Source of the DNA: a virus
Length of the DNA: 25,710 bases
IMG/VR virus record: IMGVR_UViG_3300017739_003074
Coordinates: 1-25,710 of that record
Strand: one strand, 5' to 3'
Made by a program: the position numbers and the translations under genes. The notes below the pieces were generated by a model. It saw nothing but the letters and a program-made list of their open reading frames with translations. It ran no database searches and was not told where the DNA came from. Below are positions 7,289 to 13,169 of this stretch, one piece after another; the stretch's first letter is position 1, and every line of letters begins with the position of its first letter.

Positions 7289-7848
7289 ATATCTTTGTGC
7301 TAGATAACGACCCTAGAGAAGCGGCTAGAATGTTATGTGACAAGCATGTCCCTAAAATGATTGTCGAGTCTGCACAAATGTTATCTACTGCACATCGAAT
7401 GTTAGATGGCACACCAATAAAAAAACCTTCAAGATCAGGTAAAACTATTCAAACTTATTACACCTTTGAAGATGAACGAGACGATATGTATTATCTGGCA
7501 GTTCATAAATACCATCCATGCACAACATGGACTATGCAGTCAAAAGAAAATTATCTTTGGCATTATGAACACTTCCACGAAATGAATTTAGAATTTCAAT
7601 ATCGCAGAAATAGATTACATGAAACTTTTAGAAAGTTAGGTATCATGTTGGCAAAACCACCAAAGAATATTCCTGAGGGTGATCTTACAGAGTTTGCACA
7701 AGCAATGTCACACTATCCAGATTGTATTGTAAAAGGTGATGCAGTTAAGGCATATAGAAATTACTATCACACAGCAAAACCATTTGCAAAGTGGGAGTGG
7801 AAAAGACCAGCACCAAAATGGTGGCAAGGTTATCAAGGAGTAGCATGA
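7285..7848 (+). CDS. Conserved phage protein (CDKHV...ESAQML family)
   Basis: A 187-aa protein with the N-terminal signature MNIFVLDNDPREAARMLCDKHVPKMIVESAQMLSTAHRM seen in many phage proteins (I recall the family but not a proven function). Conserved-looking His, Cys and Tyr residues are spread through the sequence (YLAVHKYHPCTTWTMQSKENY; KAYRNYYHTAKPFAKWEW). The C-terminus is Trp/Pro-rich (KRPAPKWWQGYQG). It starts inside the stop of the small membrane peptide. Confidence 0.8.
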   Translation: MNIFVLDNDPREAARMLCDKHVPKMIVESAQMLSTAHRMLDGTPIKKPSRSGKTIQTYYTFEDERDDMYYLAVHKYHPCTTWTMQSKENYLWHYEHFHEMNLEFQYRRNRLHETFRKLGIMLAKPPKNIPEGDLTEFAQAMSHYPDCIVKGDAVKAYRNYYHTAKPFAKWEWKRPAPKWWQGYQGVA

Positions 7849-8015
7849 GAATATTAGTAGCAGGATATGGAGATGTAAGAATCTTCTCAGATAGGCCTTT
7901 TGGTTATAAAAGATATTATGTTGAATGGTCTGATGGTCGTTCTCAAATGTATAGTGGTTTATGGTATAGTGAAAAGAAAGTCAAAGAGATAGTAGAGGAA
8001 CAATTAAATGCCTAG
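7845..8015 (+). CDS. Hypothetical protein, 56 aa
   Basis: The ATG at 7845 is preferred over a more upstream in-frame ATG (7791) because AAGGAG lies 4 bases before it and it gives a 4-bp ATGA overlap. The product, starting MRILVAGYGDVRIFSDRPFG, is a small beta-rich protein with YYVEWSDGRSQMYSGLWYSE in the middle. No family recognised. Confidence 0.65.
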   Translation: MRILVAGYGDVRIFSDRPFGYKRYYVEWSDGRSQMYSGLWYSEKKVKEIVEEQLNA

Positions 8016-8301
8016 TTATGATTTCTTAAATACAGAGACAGGTGATTTAGAAGAACACTTTATGTCTTACAAAGACTTAGACAATTTTAAAAGAAACAAT
8101 CCACATTTGATGCAACAGATAACAGCACCTAATATTGTAGGTGGTCATGGTGACAGAGTTAAAACAGATGCAGGTTTTAAAGAAGTGTTGTCAAAAATAG
8201 GTGAAGGACATCCAGGTTCTCACTTACATAAAAAGTCCGCAAAGGAAATTAAAACAAGAGAAGTTGTCAATAAACACATTGCATTACAGAGCAAGAAGTA
8301 G
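8008..8301 (+). CDS. FmdB-like small protein lacking zinc cysteines
   Basis: The N-terminus MPSYDFLNTETGDLEEHFMS parallels the FmdB/CxxC_CXXC_SSSS zinc-ribbon start (MPxYxFxC), and the middle and end (NNPHLMQQITAPNIVGGHGD; GFKEVLSKIGEGHPGS) match the related proteins of T4-like marine phages. The positions where zinc-binding cysteines would sit are Asn/Glu/Thr; there is no cysteine in the protein. Overlaps the previous gene by 8 bp. Role unknown. Confidence 0.7.
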   Translation: MPSYDFLNTETGDLEEHFMSYKDLDNFKRNNPHLMQQITAPNIVGGHGDRVKTDAGFKEVLSKIGEGHPGSHLHKKSAKEIKTREVVNKHIALQSKK

Positions 8302-8307
8302 TATAAT
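8279..8307 (+). promoter_or_regulatory. Sigma70-type promoter with consensus TATAAT
   Basis: A perfect -10 box TATAAT (8302-8307) with TTGCAT 17 bp upstream as -35. The exonuclease ATG is five bases downstream, again without a clear ribosome-binding site. It lies at the end of the preceding gene. Confidence 0.6.
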
Positions 8308-8312
8308 ACATT

Positions 8313-8993
8313 ATGACTAAAGTGAACATGAATCTTTTAGAACTTACAGATTTAGAAAATATAAAACTCAAAACAATTAATCACGAGGGTAAAAGATATT
8401 ATCTCGGCGAAGATGATATGAAATATCCTAGTGTGACTACAGTTGTTGGTCTACATTCAAAAAAACAAATCAAACTCTGGCGTGAAAGAGTTGGTGAAAA
8501 AGAAGCAAACAAAATAACTACGAGAGCAACAAAACGAGGCACCTCGTTTCATCAACATGTAGAAGATTATCTTAGAAAAGAAAAAGACTTTATCGAGTTT
8601 GATAATATCTTACAAGAACAAATGTTTAAATCAGTTCAACCTATGTTAGATGAGATTATACCTATCGCTCTTGAAGCACCTTTGTATTCTCACGCATTGC
8701 AAATGGCAGGTCGTGTTGACTGTATCGGTATTGCACATGACAAACTTGCAATTATAGATTTCAAATCAAGTTCAAAACCAAAACAAGAATACATGGCTAA
8801 ACCTTGGTATTTACAAATGACTGCCTATGCAATTATGGTTGAAGAACTTACAGGTCAACCAATCAAAGAGATATGTGCCATTGTGGCAGTTGAGGGTTTA
8901 AATACATTTCAATTATTTGTTTCTGACCCGACAAAACATGTAGACGAGTTATACGGTCTTAGAAAACAATATAGAAACCTTTACGGTATATGA
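8313..8993 (+). CDS. PD-(D/E)XK exonuclease (MGME1/Cas4/RecB-like)
   Basis: A 226-aa single-domain nuclease. Motifs in order: TTRATKRGTSFHQHVEDYL with His80, Glu121 in ALEAPLYS, MAGRVDCIGIAHDKLAIIDFKSSS giving Asp136, Asp149 and Lys151 (D-x12-D-x-K), and YLQMTAYA (Gln168, Tyr172), the QxxxY motif of RecB-family nucleases. This pattern is that of MGME1-like exonucleases, known in T4-like marine phages as a probable recombination or replication exonuclease. No iron-sulphur cysteine cluster is visible, unlike Cas4. It is the first gene of the replication cluster and overlaps the following oxygenase by 4 bp. Confidence 0.88.
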   Translation: MTKVNMNLLELTDLENIKLKTINHEGKRYYLGEDDMKYPSVTTVVGLHSKKQIKLWRERVGEKEANKITTRATKRGTSFHQHVEDYLRKEKDFIEFDNILQEQMFKSVQPMLDEIIPIALEAPLYSHALQMAGRVDCIGIAHDKLAIIDFKSSSKPKQEYMAKPWYLQMTAYAIMVEELTGQPIKEICAIVAVEGLNTFQLFVSDPTKHVDELYGLRKQYRNLYGI

Positions 8994-9595
8994 TACACAT
9001 TTACGATAACGATAAACAAATGATTGCAGTAGTGCATGATTTTGTTTCACAAGAAGAGTGCGAAGAAATACTTGCATATTCTTGGCAAAATATGGAAAGA
9101 TCAACCGTTGCAAGTAAAGATGGCAAAGGCCAAAAGCATAGTAAACGGACAGGTTCAAATACATGGTTAAGTCACGATGCATCACCTATAATAAAAGATG
9201 TTGCAGAACGAATATCACAAATGGTGAGAATGCCATTACAGAATGCAGAACCTTTCCAAGTTGTGCATTACGAAGAAAATGAAGAATACGATTATCATTG
9301 GGATAGTTTTGACGAATCTGATGATGTCGCAACAGAAGAGTATACAAAGAATGGTGGTCAAAGATTGATTACTGTTTTAGGATATTTAAGAGATGTGCCG
9401 AAAGGAGGTGAAACTGGTTTTAATCATCTAGGTGTAAACATTCAACCTAGAAGAGGCAGTATCATCGTATGGTGGAATGTTGAACCTAATACAACAAAGA
9501 GAGAAATTAAATCTCAACATGCAGGTCTTCCTGTATTAGAAGGAGAGAAGTATGCTTTCAATTTGTGGTTTAGAGAAAAAGAGTTTATAAAATGA
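8990..9595 (+). CDS. 2OG-Fe(II) oxygenase, prolyl-4-hydroxylase type
   Basis: A 201-aa protein with a complete P4H core: FQVVHYEENEEYDYHWDSFD (iron ligands His103 and Asp105), the RLITVLGYLRDVPKGGETGF strand pair (GGET), RRGSIIVWWN, and SQHAGLPVLEGEKYAFNLWF with the distal His177 and the 2OG-binding Lys187. All ligands are present, so it should be active. Distinct in sequence from the oxygenase at 761-1384. It lies between the exonuclease and gp33, overlapping both by 4 bp. The substrate (protein proline or another group) is unknown. Confidence 0.88.
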   Translation: MIHIYDNDKQMIAVVHDFVSQEECEEILAYSWQNMERSTVASKDGKGQKHSKRTGSNTWLSHDASPIIKDVAERISQMVRMPLQNAEPFQVVHYEENEEYDYHWDSFDESDDVATEEYTKNGGQRLITVLGYLRDVPKGGETGFNHLGVNIQPRRGSIIVWWNVEPNTTKREIKSQHAGLPVLEGEKYAFNLWFREKEFIK

Positions 9596-9831
9596 TAACA
9601 AGAAAAGAATTTACAGAACAAGTCGAAAGACTTATAGTTGGTGGCAGAACAGATGTGATGAGTGCAATACTCAAAGTGTGTGAAGTCAACAATGTAGAAC
9701 CAGAGGGTGCTAAGAGATTACTATCAATACCTCTGAGAGAAAAACTAGAAGCAGAAGCAGAAAGTTTAAAGTTAATTAATCGTCAAAAGGCCAGTCGAGG
9801 TTCTTTGACAACTTTTATGAGTAAGGAGTAA
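9592..9831 (+). CDS. 33: gp33-like late transcription co-activator
   Basis: A 79-aa helical protein in the T4 gene-33 position, two genes before gene 59. By eye its core (VERLIVGGRTDVMSAILKVC, then PLREKLEAEAESLKLI) aligns with T4 gp33 (112 aa), which links host RNA polymerase to the sliding clamp at late promoters. The C-terminal SLTTFM (71-76) resembles the short hydrophobic clamp-binding tail of gp33 and gp55. It would act on the NATAAATA promoters in this window. The family call is moderately sure because the protein is short and divergent. Confidence 0.72.
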   Translation: MITRKEFTEQVERLIVGGRTDVMSAILKVCEVNNVEPEGAKRLLSIPLREKLEAEAESLKLINRQKASRGSLTTFMSKE

Positions 9832-9833
9832 AT

Positions 9834-10133
9834 ATGAAAGAAGGCGATATAGTATCCGTGATCACCGTAAGTGGTGAGTATATCGGTAAATTAGTTTCTA
9901 ACAGACATGATTGTGTTGAGTTAGAAAACCCTAGAATTATTGTGAATACACCAGAGGGCAAAATGGGATTCGCAAAAGGCATTTGTGTCACAGGTTGTGT
10001 AAACCCTACAAGTGTTTCAATACAGAATTATGTATTCATGACAGAAACTAACGATGATATTATAACTGCATATCATACGGCAGTAAGTGGCATCGTAGCA
10101 CCTAAAAAGAAAAAGATTATAGTAAATCAGTAA
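9834..10133 (+). CDS. Sm-like small beta-barrel protein
   Basis: A 99-aa protein with AAGGAG 5 nt before the ATG. The N-terminus (MKEGDIVSVITVSGEYIGKL, then VSNRHDCVELENPRIIV) has the strand pattern of an Sm/LSm-type barrel: a start-of-barrel G-x-Y/F-x-G-x-L and a V-x-L-x-N-P turn. The C-terminus is basic (KKKKIIVNQ). It lies between gp33 and gp59, so a role with RNA or the replication apparatus is possible. The assignment is by fold pattern only. Confidence 0.6.
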   Translation: MKEGDIVSVITVSGEYIGKLVSNRHDCVELENPRIIVNTPEGKMGFAKGICVTGCVNPTSVSIQNYVFMTETNDDIITAYHTAVSGIVAPKKKKIIVNQ

Positions 10134-10726
10134 TGTCGAGTCGAGAGGGTTTTGATAGTTATCAACTGTATCTCGCAGTTAAGTTGCATTTTAAAAATGA
10201 AGACTATGACTTTATAAAATACAACGCTCGTGTAAAGGCAGACTTATCATCTTTCATGAAACGAAATGATAAGTTTCACTTTGCAAAATTATCAAGAACA
10301 TACAAACATGAACTCAAAGATTTCTATGTTGCAAACTTATCACAAGGTGATTATTGGGCTGGTGAACTTCTAGAAAAAGAGGCACAAAATAGATTTACAG
10401 AATACAAGAAAAGAAAACAAAAACTATCACACATGTTTGAACAAGAAGTCAGAGAGTTATTAGAAAAGAAAACAATACAAGAAGTTCTTACATGTTCAAA
10501 TGGTCAACACCCATATTTACTCAAACAATTTTTAGGCAAAAAAATATCTATAGAAACAATGTGTATTCTAAATGATATTACAGATTACAGTATAACATGG
10601 AATAAACTCATCAAAGAGAACATTGTATATCCTGATACATATCATAAGATTAAAAAATACAGAACATTCTTATCGTATGACTTTAAACAATACAAACAAA
10701 AATTAATTGAACTATGCTCTACTTAG
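10133..10726 (+). CDS. 59: gp59 helicase loader
   Basis: T4 gp59 loads the replicative helicase gp41 onto gp32-coated forks. The 197-aa protein shows the gp59 N-terminal signature (GFDSYQLYLAVKLHFKNEDYDFIKYNAR, compare YKLYLMIKQH...YDVIKYN in T4), then helical repeats with KLSRTYKHELKDFYVANL and W-x-G-E-L as in T4 (F-I-S-N-L, A-W-I-G). Length is close to T4 (217). It starts on the stop of the Sm-like gene, ends 13 bp inside the next gene and lies one gene before gp32, close to the T4 order 33-59-32. Confidence 0.9.
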   Translation: MSSREGFDSYQLYLAVKLHFKNEDYDFIKYNARVKADLSSFMKRNDKFHFAKLSRTYKHELKDFYVANLSQGDYWAGELLEKEAQNRFTEYKKRKQKLSHMFEQEVRELLEKKTIQEVLTCSNGQHPYLLKQFLGKKISIETMCILNDITDYSITWNKLIKENIVYPDTYHKIKKYRTFLSYDFKQYKQKLIELCST

Positions 10727-11460
10727 TAGGAAACGGACCAAGTCGTAAAGACTTAGATTTAGATACACTTGAAAACTGGTGGGGAATGAATATGGTTTAT
10801 AGAGACCATACACCTGATTTACTATTCGTGCAAGATGTCGCCCCACAAAATGAAATGATTACAGATCAATACTACAAGAAACATCCAGTATGTGTGGGAG
10901 AATGGAACGAACTGCCTATGGATATGTTTGACATTATGAAGTTTGGATTACCAGGTGAAGTAGTTGAGAATCGATTGCCGACAGACGACAGGTTTGTAGT
11001 GCAAGGAGAAGATTATCGAGGCGAAGGACAGAGAACATATATGATTGGATATTCCTCTGCGGAGGCAAACAACATAGTTATATATACAAATGAATTGCTC
11101 AAGAACACTTTTTGTGGCATCTATGCATTAGGTTATGCAGTGCATCATGGTCATAAAAAGATATGCTTAGCAGGTTATGATTCATTACAATACGGTGATC
11201 TACAGAATATATACGGACCAGATGATTGTTATACTTACAATGAAACATATACAGAACAAAATTCAGGTGTGGGAAGACCTCAGCAGGCACAATTTGTTGC
11301 ATTGCTGGAACACATAAATAAGGACTATCCAGATGTAGAGTTATATTTTAAAAACTCTATTGACGGATTCGATAAAATCGATTATACTGATATAGTATCT
11401 CGGTTAAATATCGAAGATAGGTGGGTTCTAGGCACAGCGTGTTTCGAATCCGAACTTTAA
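10714..11460 (+). CDS. GNGPS glycosyltransferase-like protein (GT42/DUF115-like)
   Basis: A 248-aa Rossmann-type protein inserted between 59 and 32. It starts MLYLVGNGPSRKDLDLDTLE and has WGMNMVYRDHTPDLLFVQD, then FCGIYALGYAVHHGHKKICLAGYD. This order (GNGPS, a G-x-N-x-x-Y-R segment, a G-x-Y-A-L helix, then I-x-L-x-G-x-D) is that of CMP-sialyltransferases of GT42 and the related DUF115 family. The catalytic His of GT42 is not obvious, so sugar transfer is an inference. It is of interest that a CMP-sugar synthetase is encoded further on. Overlaps gp59 by 13 bp. Confidence 0.65.
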   Translation: MLYLVGNGPSRKDLDLDTLENWWGMNMVYRDHTPDLLFVQDVAPQNEMITDQYYKKHPVCVGEWNELPMDMFDIMKFGLPGEVVENRLPTDDRFVVQGEDYRGEGQRTYMIGYSSAEANNIVIYTNELLKNTFCGIYALGYAVHHGHKKICLAGYDSLQYGDLQNIYGPDDCYTYNETYTEQNSGVGRPQQAQFVALLEHINKDYPDVELYFKNSIDGFDKIDYTDIVSRLNIEDRWVLGTACFESEL

Positions 11461-11464
11461 TAAG

Positions 11465-11499
11465 ATGCGATAAAATGCAAATACAATGCGATACAATGC
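11465..11499 (+). repeat. Two 14-bp direct repeats in the gp32 leader
   Basis: ATGCGATAAAATGC (11465-11478) and ATGCGATACAATGC (11486-11499), 13 of 14 identical, spaced 21 bp; ATACAATG occurs again at the gp32 start. They precede an AAGGAG ribosome-binding site (11503-11507). A site for autogenous control by gp32 is possible. Confidence 0.6.
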
Positions 11500-11517
11500 T
11501 ATAAGGAGTATAATACA

Positions 11518-12417
11518 ATGTCTACATCTTTAGATAAATTAAGGCAGGCCATGGAAACTGCTTCACCTACACAAGGTGAGAAAAAATCCTACGATGATGA
11601 TAAGTATTGGAAACCAGAACTTGATAAATCAGGTAACGGTTATGCAATAGTTAGATTCTTACCAACACCAGAAAACGAAGAGATGCCTTGGGTGTCTTAC
11701 TTCGACCATGGTTTCCAAGGACCTGGCGGTTGGTATATTGAGAAGTCTTTAACGACTCTCAGTAAAAATGATCCTGTTAGTGAATACAACACTCAGTTGT
11801 GGAACACTAACATCGAAGCAAACAGAGAACAGGCAAGAAAGCAGAAGCGTAGACTTCACTATGTGTCTAACATCTATGTTGTTTCAGACCCTAAACATCC
11901 TGAGAACGAAGGAAAGGTATTCATGTACCGTTATGGTAAGAAGATTTTTGAAATGTTGAAAGAGGCAATCTCTCCAGCATTTGAAGATGAAGCTGCTATA
12001 AACCCTTTTGATCTTAGAGGCGAGGGTGCAAACTTTAAAATTAAAATCAGAAAAGTCGATGGTTATTGGAACTATGACAAGTCTGAGTTTGATAGTCCTG
12101 CACCACTTTTTGAAGATGAAAATCAGCTGAATAATATATATACTACGCTGAGTCCTTTATCTTCAATCATTGCACCAGACCAGTTCAAATCTTATGATGA
12201 ACTGAAAACTAAACTCGATAGAGTATTAGGTTTAACTGGTGATGTTAGCACATCTACTGCTGAGTCAGTTGCAGAAGACCTTGACGAAGTGCCTTGGTCT
12301 GGCGTAAATACTGATACAGTAGCAGACGAACCTGTAATCGCATCAGCAGAATCTTCCCCAAGTGATTCAGAGGGAGACGAAGCGATGGATTACTTTAAGA
12401 AACTTGCAACTGAGTAA
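11518..12417 (+). CDS. 32: gp32 single-stranded DNA-binding protein
   Basis: The T4-type SSB that covers single strands in replication, recombination and repair. A 299-aa protein (T4: 301). N-terminal basic cooperativity region, then the OB core: GNGYAIVRFLPTPENEEMPW (39-58), HGFQGPGGWYIEKSLTT, KQKRRLHYVSNIYVVSDPKHPENEGKVFMYRYGKKIF (109-144), GEGANFKIKIRKVDGYWNYDKSEF. The acidic C-terminal tail (about 253-299) is the usual protein-docking arm. The zinc-binding His-Cys-Cys-Cys subdomain of T4 gp32 is replaced by LSKNDPVSEYNTQLW and the whole protein has no cysteine. Clear ribosome-binding site AAGGAG. Confidence 0.95.
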   Translation: MSTSLDKLRQAMETASPTQGEKKSYDDDKYWKPELDKSGNGYAIVRFLPTPENEEMPWVSYFDHGFQGPGGWYIEKSLTTLSKNDPVSEYNTQLWNTNIEANREQARKQKRRLHYVSNIYVVSDPKHPENEGKVFMYRYGKKIFEMLKEAISPAFEDEAAINPFDLRGEGANFKIKIRKVDGYWNYDKSEFDSPAPLFEDENQLNNIYTTLSPLSSIIAPDQFKSYDELKTKLDRVLGLTGDVSTSTAESVAEDLDEVPWSGVNTDTVADEPVIASAESSPSDSEGDEAMDYFKKLATE

Positions 12418-12431
12418 GTTTCTTATTAGGG

Positions 12432-12471
12432 AGTTGTAGTTTATAATATGTATTCGTGTTTTGCTACAACT
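12432..12471. repeat. 8-bp perfect inverted repeat around a start codon
   Basis: AGTTGTAG (12432-12439) and CTACAACT (12464-12471) with a 24-base interval containing TATAAT and the ATG of the 49-codon ORF. No T-run follows, so it is not a usual terminator. Confidence 0.4.
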
Positions 12472-12597
12472 GACTATGACCGTGGATATGGGGGTATCAT
12501 AGTAGGGGAAAAGATAACAAAAACTGATGCGGTGTTATCTGGTGTAGAGCGAGGTTGCTATAAAAGTATGGGGCGACTACACACTTTAATAAATTAA
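12448..12597 (+). CDS. Possible 49-aa protein between gp32 and bS21
   Basis: A short open frame (MYSCFATTDYDRGYGGIIVG, ending GRLHTLIN) filling most of the 182-base gap after gp32. The sequence is not low complexity and looks protein-like (GGIIVGEKITKTDAVL), but there is no clear ribosome-binding site: a TATAAT directly precedes the ATG. Coding is plausible; alternatively the gap is a structured untranslated region. Confidence 0.4.
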   Translation: MYSCFATTDYDRGYGGIIVGEKITKTDAVLSGVERGCYKSMGRLHTLIN

Positions 12598-12599
12598 TT

Positions 12600-12833
12600 A
12601 TGACAATGGTGAAACCTAAAATGCATCCTAAGACGAGACAAGTAGAGTCTTTCGATCGTATGTTGCGAAGATTTAAAAAGGCCTGTGATAGAAAAGGCAT
12701 AGTTAAAGAATGTCGAGATAGACAATATCATGAAAAACCTAACGACACTAGAAATCAACGCAATCAAGCAATCAAGAGAAAGAAAAAACTAGACGCTCGC
12801 AAAGCAGAATTCAATACTTACAGGAGAAAGTAA
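12600..12833 (+). CDS. rpsU: Ribosomal protein bS21, phage-encoded
   Basis: A 77-aa basic protein matching bS21 of the small ribosomal subunit, which sits beside the anti-Shine-Dalgarno end of 16S rRNA and assists initiation. Hallmarks: ESFDRMLRRFKKACDRKGIV (16-35), CRDRQYHEKPNDTRNQRNQA (38-57) with the conserved H/Y-x-E-K-P, then a Lys/Arg-rich tail. bS21 is known from marine phages, including pelagiphages. Start at 12600 (MTMVKPK); ATG at 12606 is also possible. No ribosome-binding site is seen; instead a late-promoter-like AATAAATT (12588-12595) lies 4 nt before the ATG. The product could replace host bS21 in ribosomes. Confidence 0.92.
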   Translation: MTMVKPKMHPKTRQVESFDRMLRRFKKACDRKGIVKECRDRQYHEKPNDTRNQRNQAIKRKKKLDARKAEFNTYRRK

Positions 12834-13012
12834 TGCGAAGTAAAAGAGAAAAGCGTATCATTCGAAGACGCCTTGTTTCTACTATTACTGCTCTTCTTCT
12901 TATTGTTAGTGCAATCTATATCTTCTTTGTTTTTAAACCACCAACTGCACTAGATATCAAAAACTATTACGATGCGCCTATCGAAGAGGACGATGGCACT
13001 CGCTATGGGTAA
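12833..13012 (+). CDS. 59-aa single-pass membrane protein
   Basis: ATG overlaps the bS21 stop (TAATG) and has AGGAGA upstream. Very basic N-terminus (MRSKREKRIIRRR), one hydrophobic helix (about 14-34, LVSTITALLLIVSAIYIFFVF), then a short acidic outside or periplasmic tail (ALDIKNYYDAPIEEDDGT). The positive-inside rule predicts a cytoplasmic N-terminus. Function unknown; holin-type accessory or envelope protein are possibilities. Confidence 0.7.
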   Translation: MRSKREKRIIRRRLVSTITALLLIVSAIYIFFVFKPPTALDIKNYYDAPIEEDDGTRYG

Positions 13013-13169
13013 AGGAAGTAAAAGAAGACCACAAATCGTATCAGACGATAAATTTCAAGAAGCATGGGATAATATCTTTGCTAGAAAAGTCACACCGCCA
13101 CATGCATCTACTCAGATGCACAAAGATAAAACTAAAGTAATTCCTAGAAAAGAAAAGTATAAAGATTAA
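13005..13169 (+). CDS. MGKGS family small phage protein
   Basis: Starts MGKGSKRRPQIVSDDKFQEAW, a form widespread among small phage proteins (MGKGSxxRP...F...W..IFG). The frame is open upstream to 12972, but the ATG at 13005 gives the family start, follows the previous gene with an 8-bp overlap, and gives 54 aa. C-terminal part basic (KDKTKVIPRKEKYKD). Last plus-strand gene before the convergent tape-measure block; the two stop codons overlap. Confidence 0.7.
   Translation: MGKGSKRRPQIVSDDKFQEAWDNIFARKVTPPHASTQMHKDKTKVIPRKEKYKD

Noticed and set aside
12497-12700. 67-codon minus-strand ORF over the bS21 start
   Set aside because: Overlaps the clear bS21 gene and has no supporting signal.
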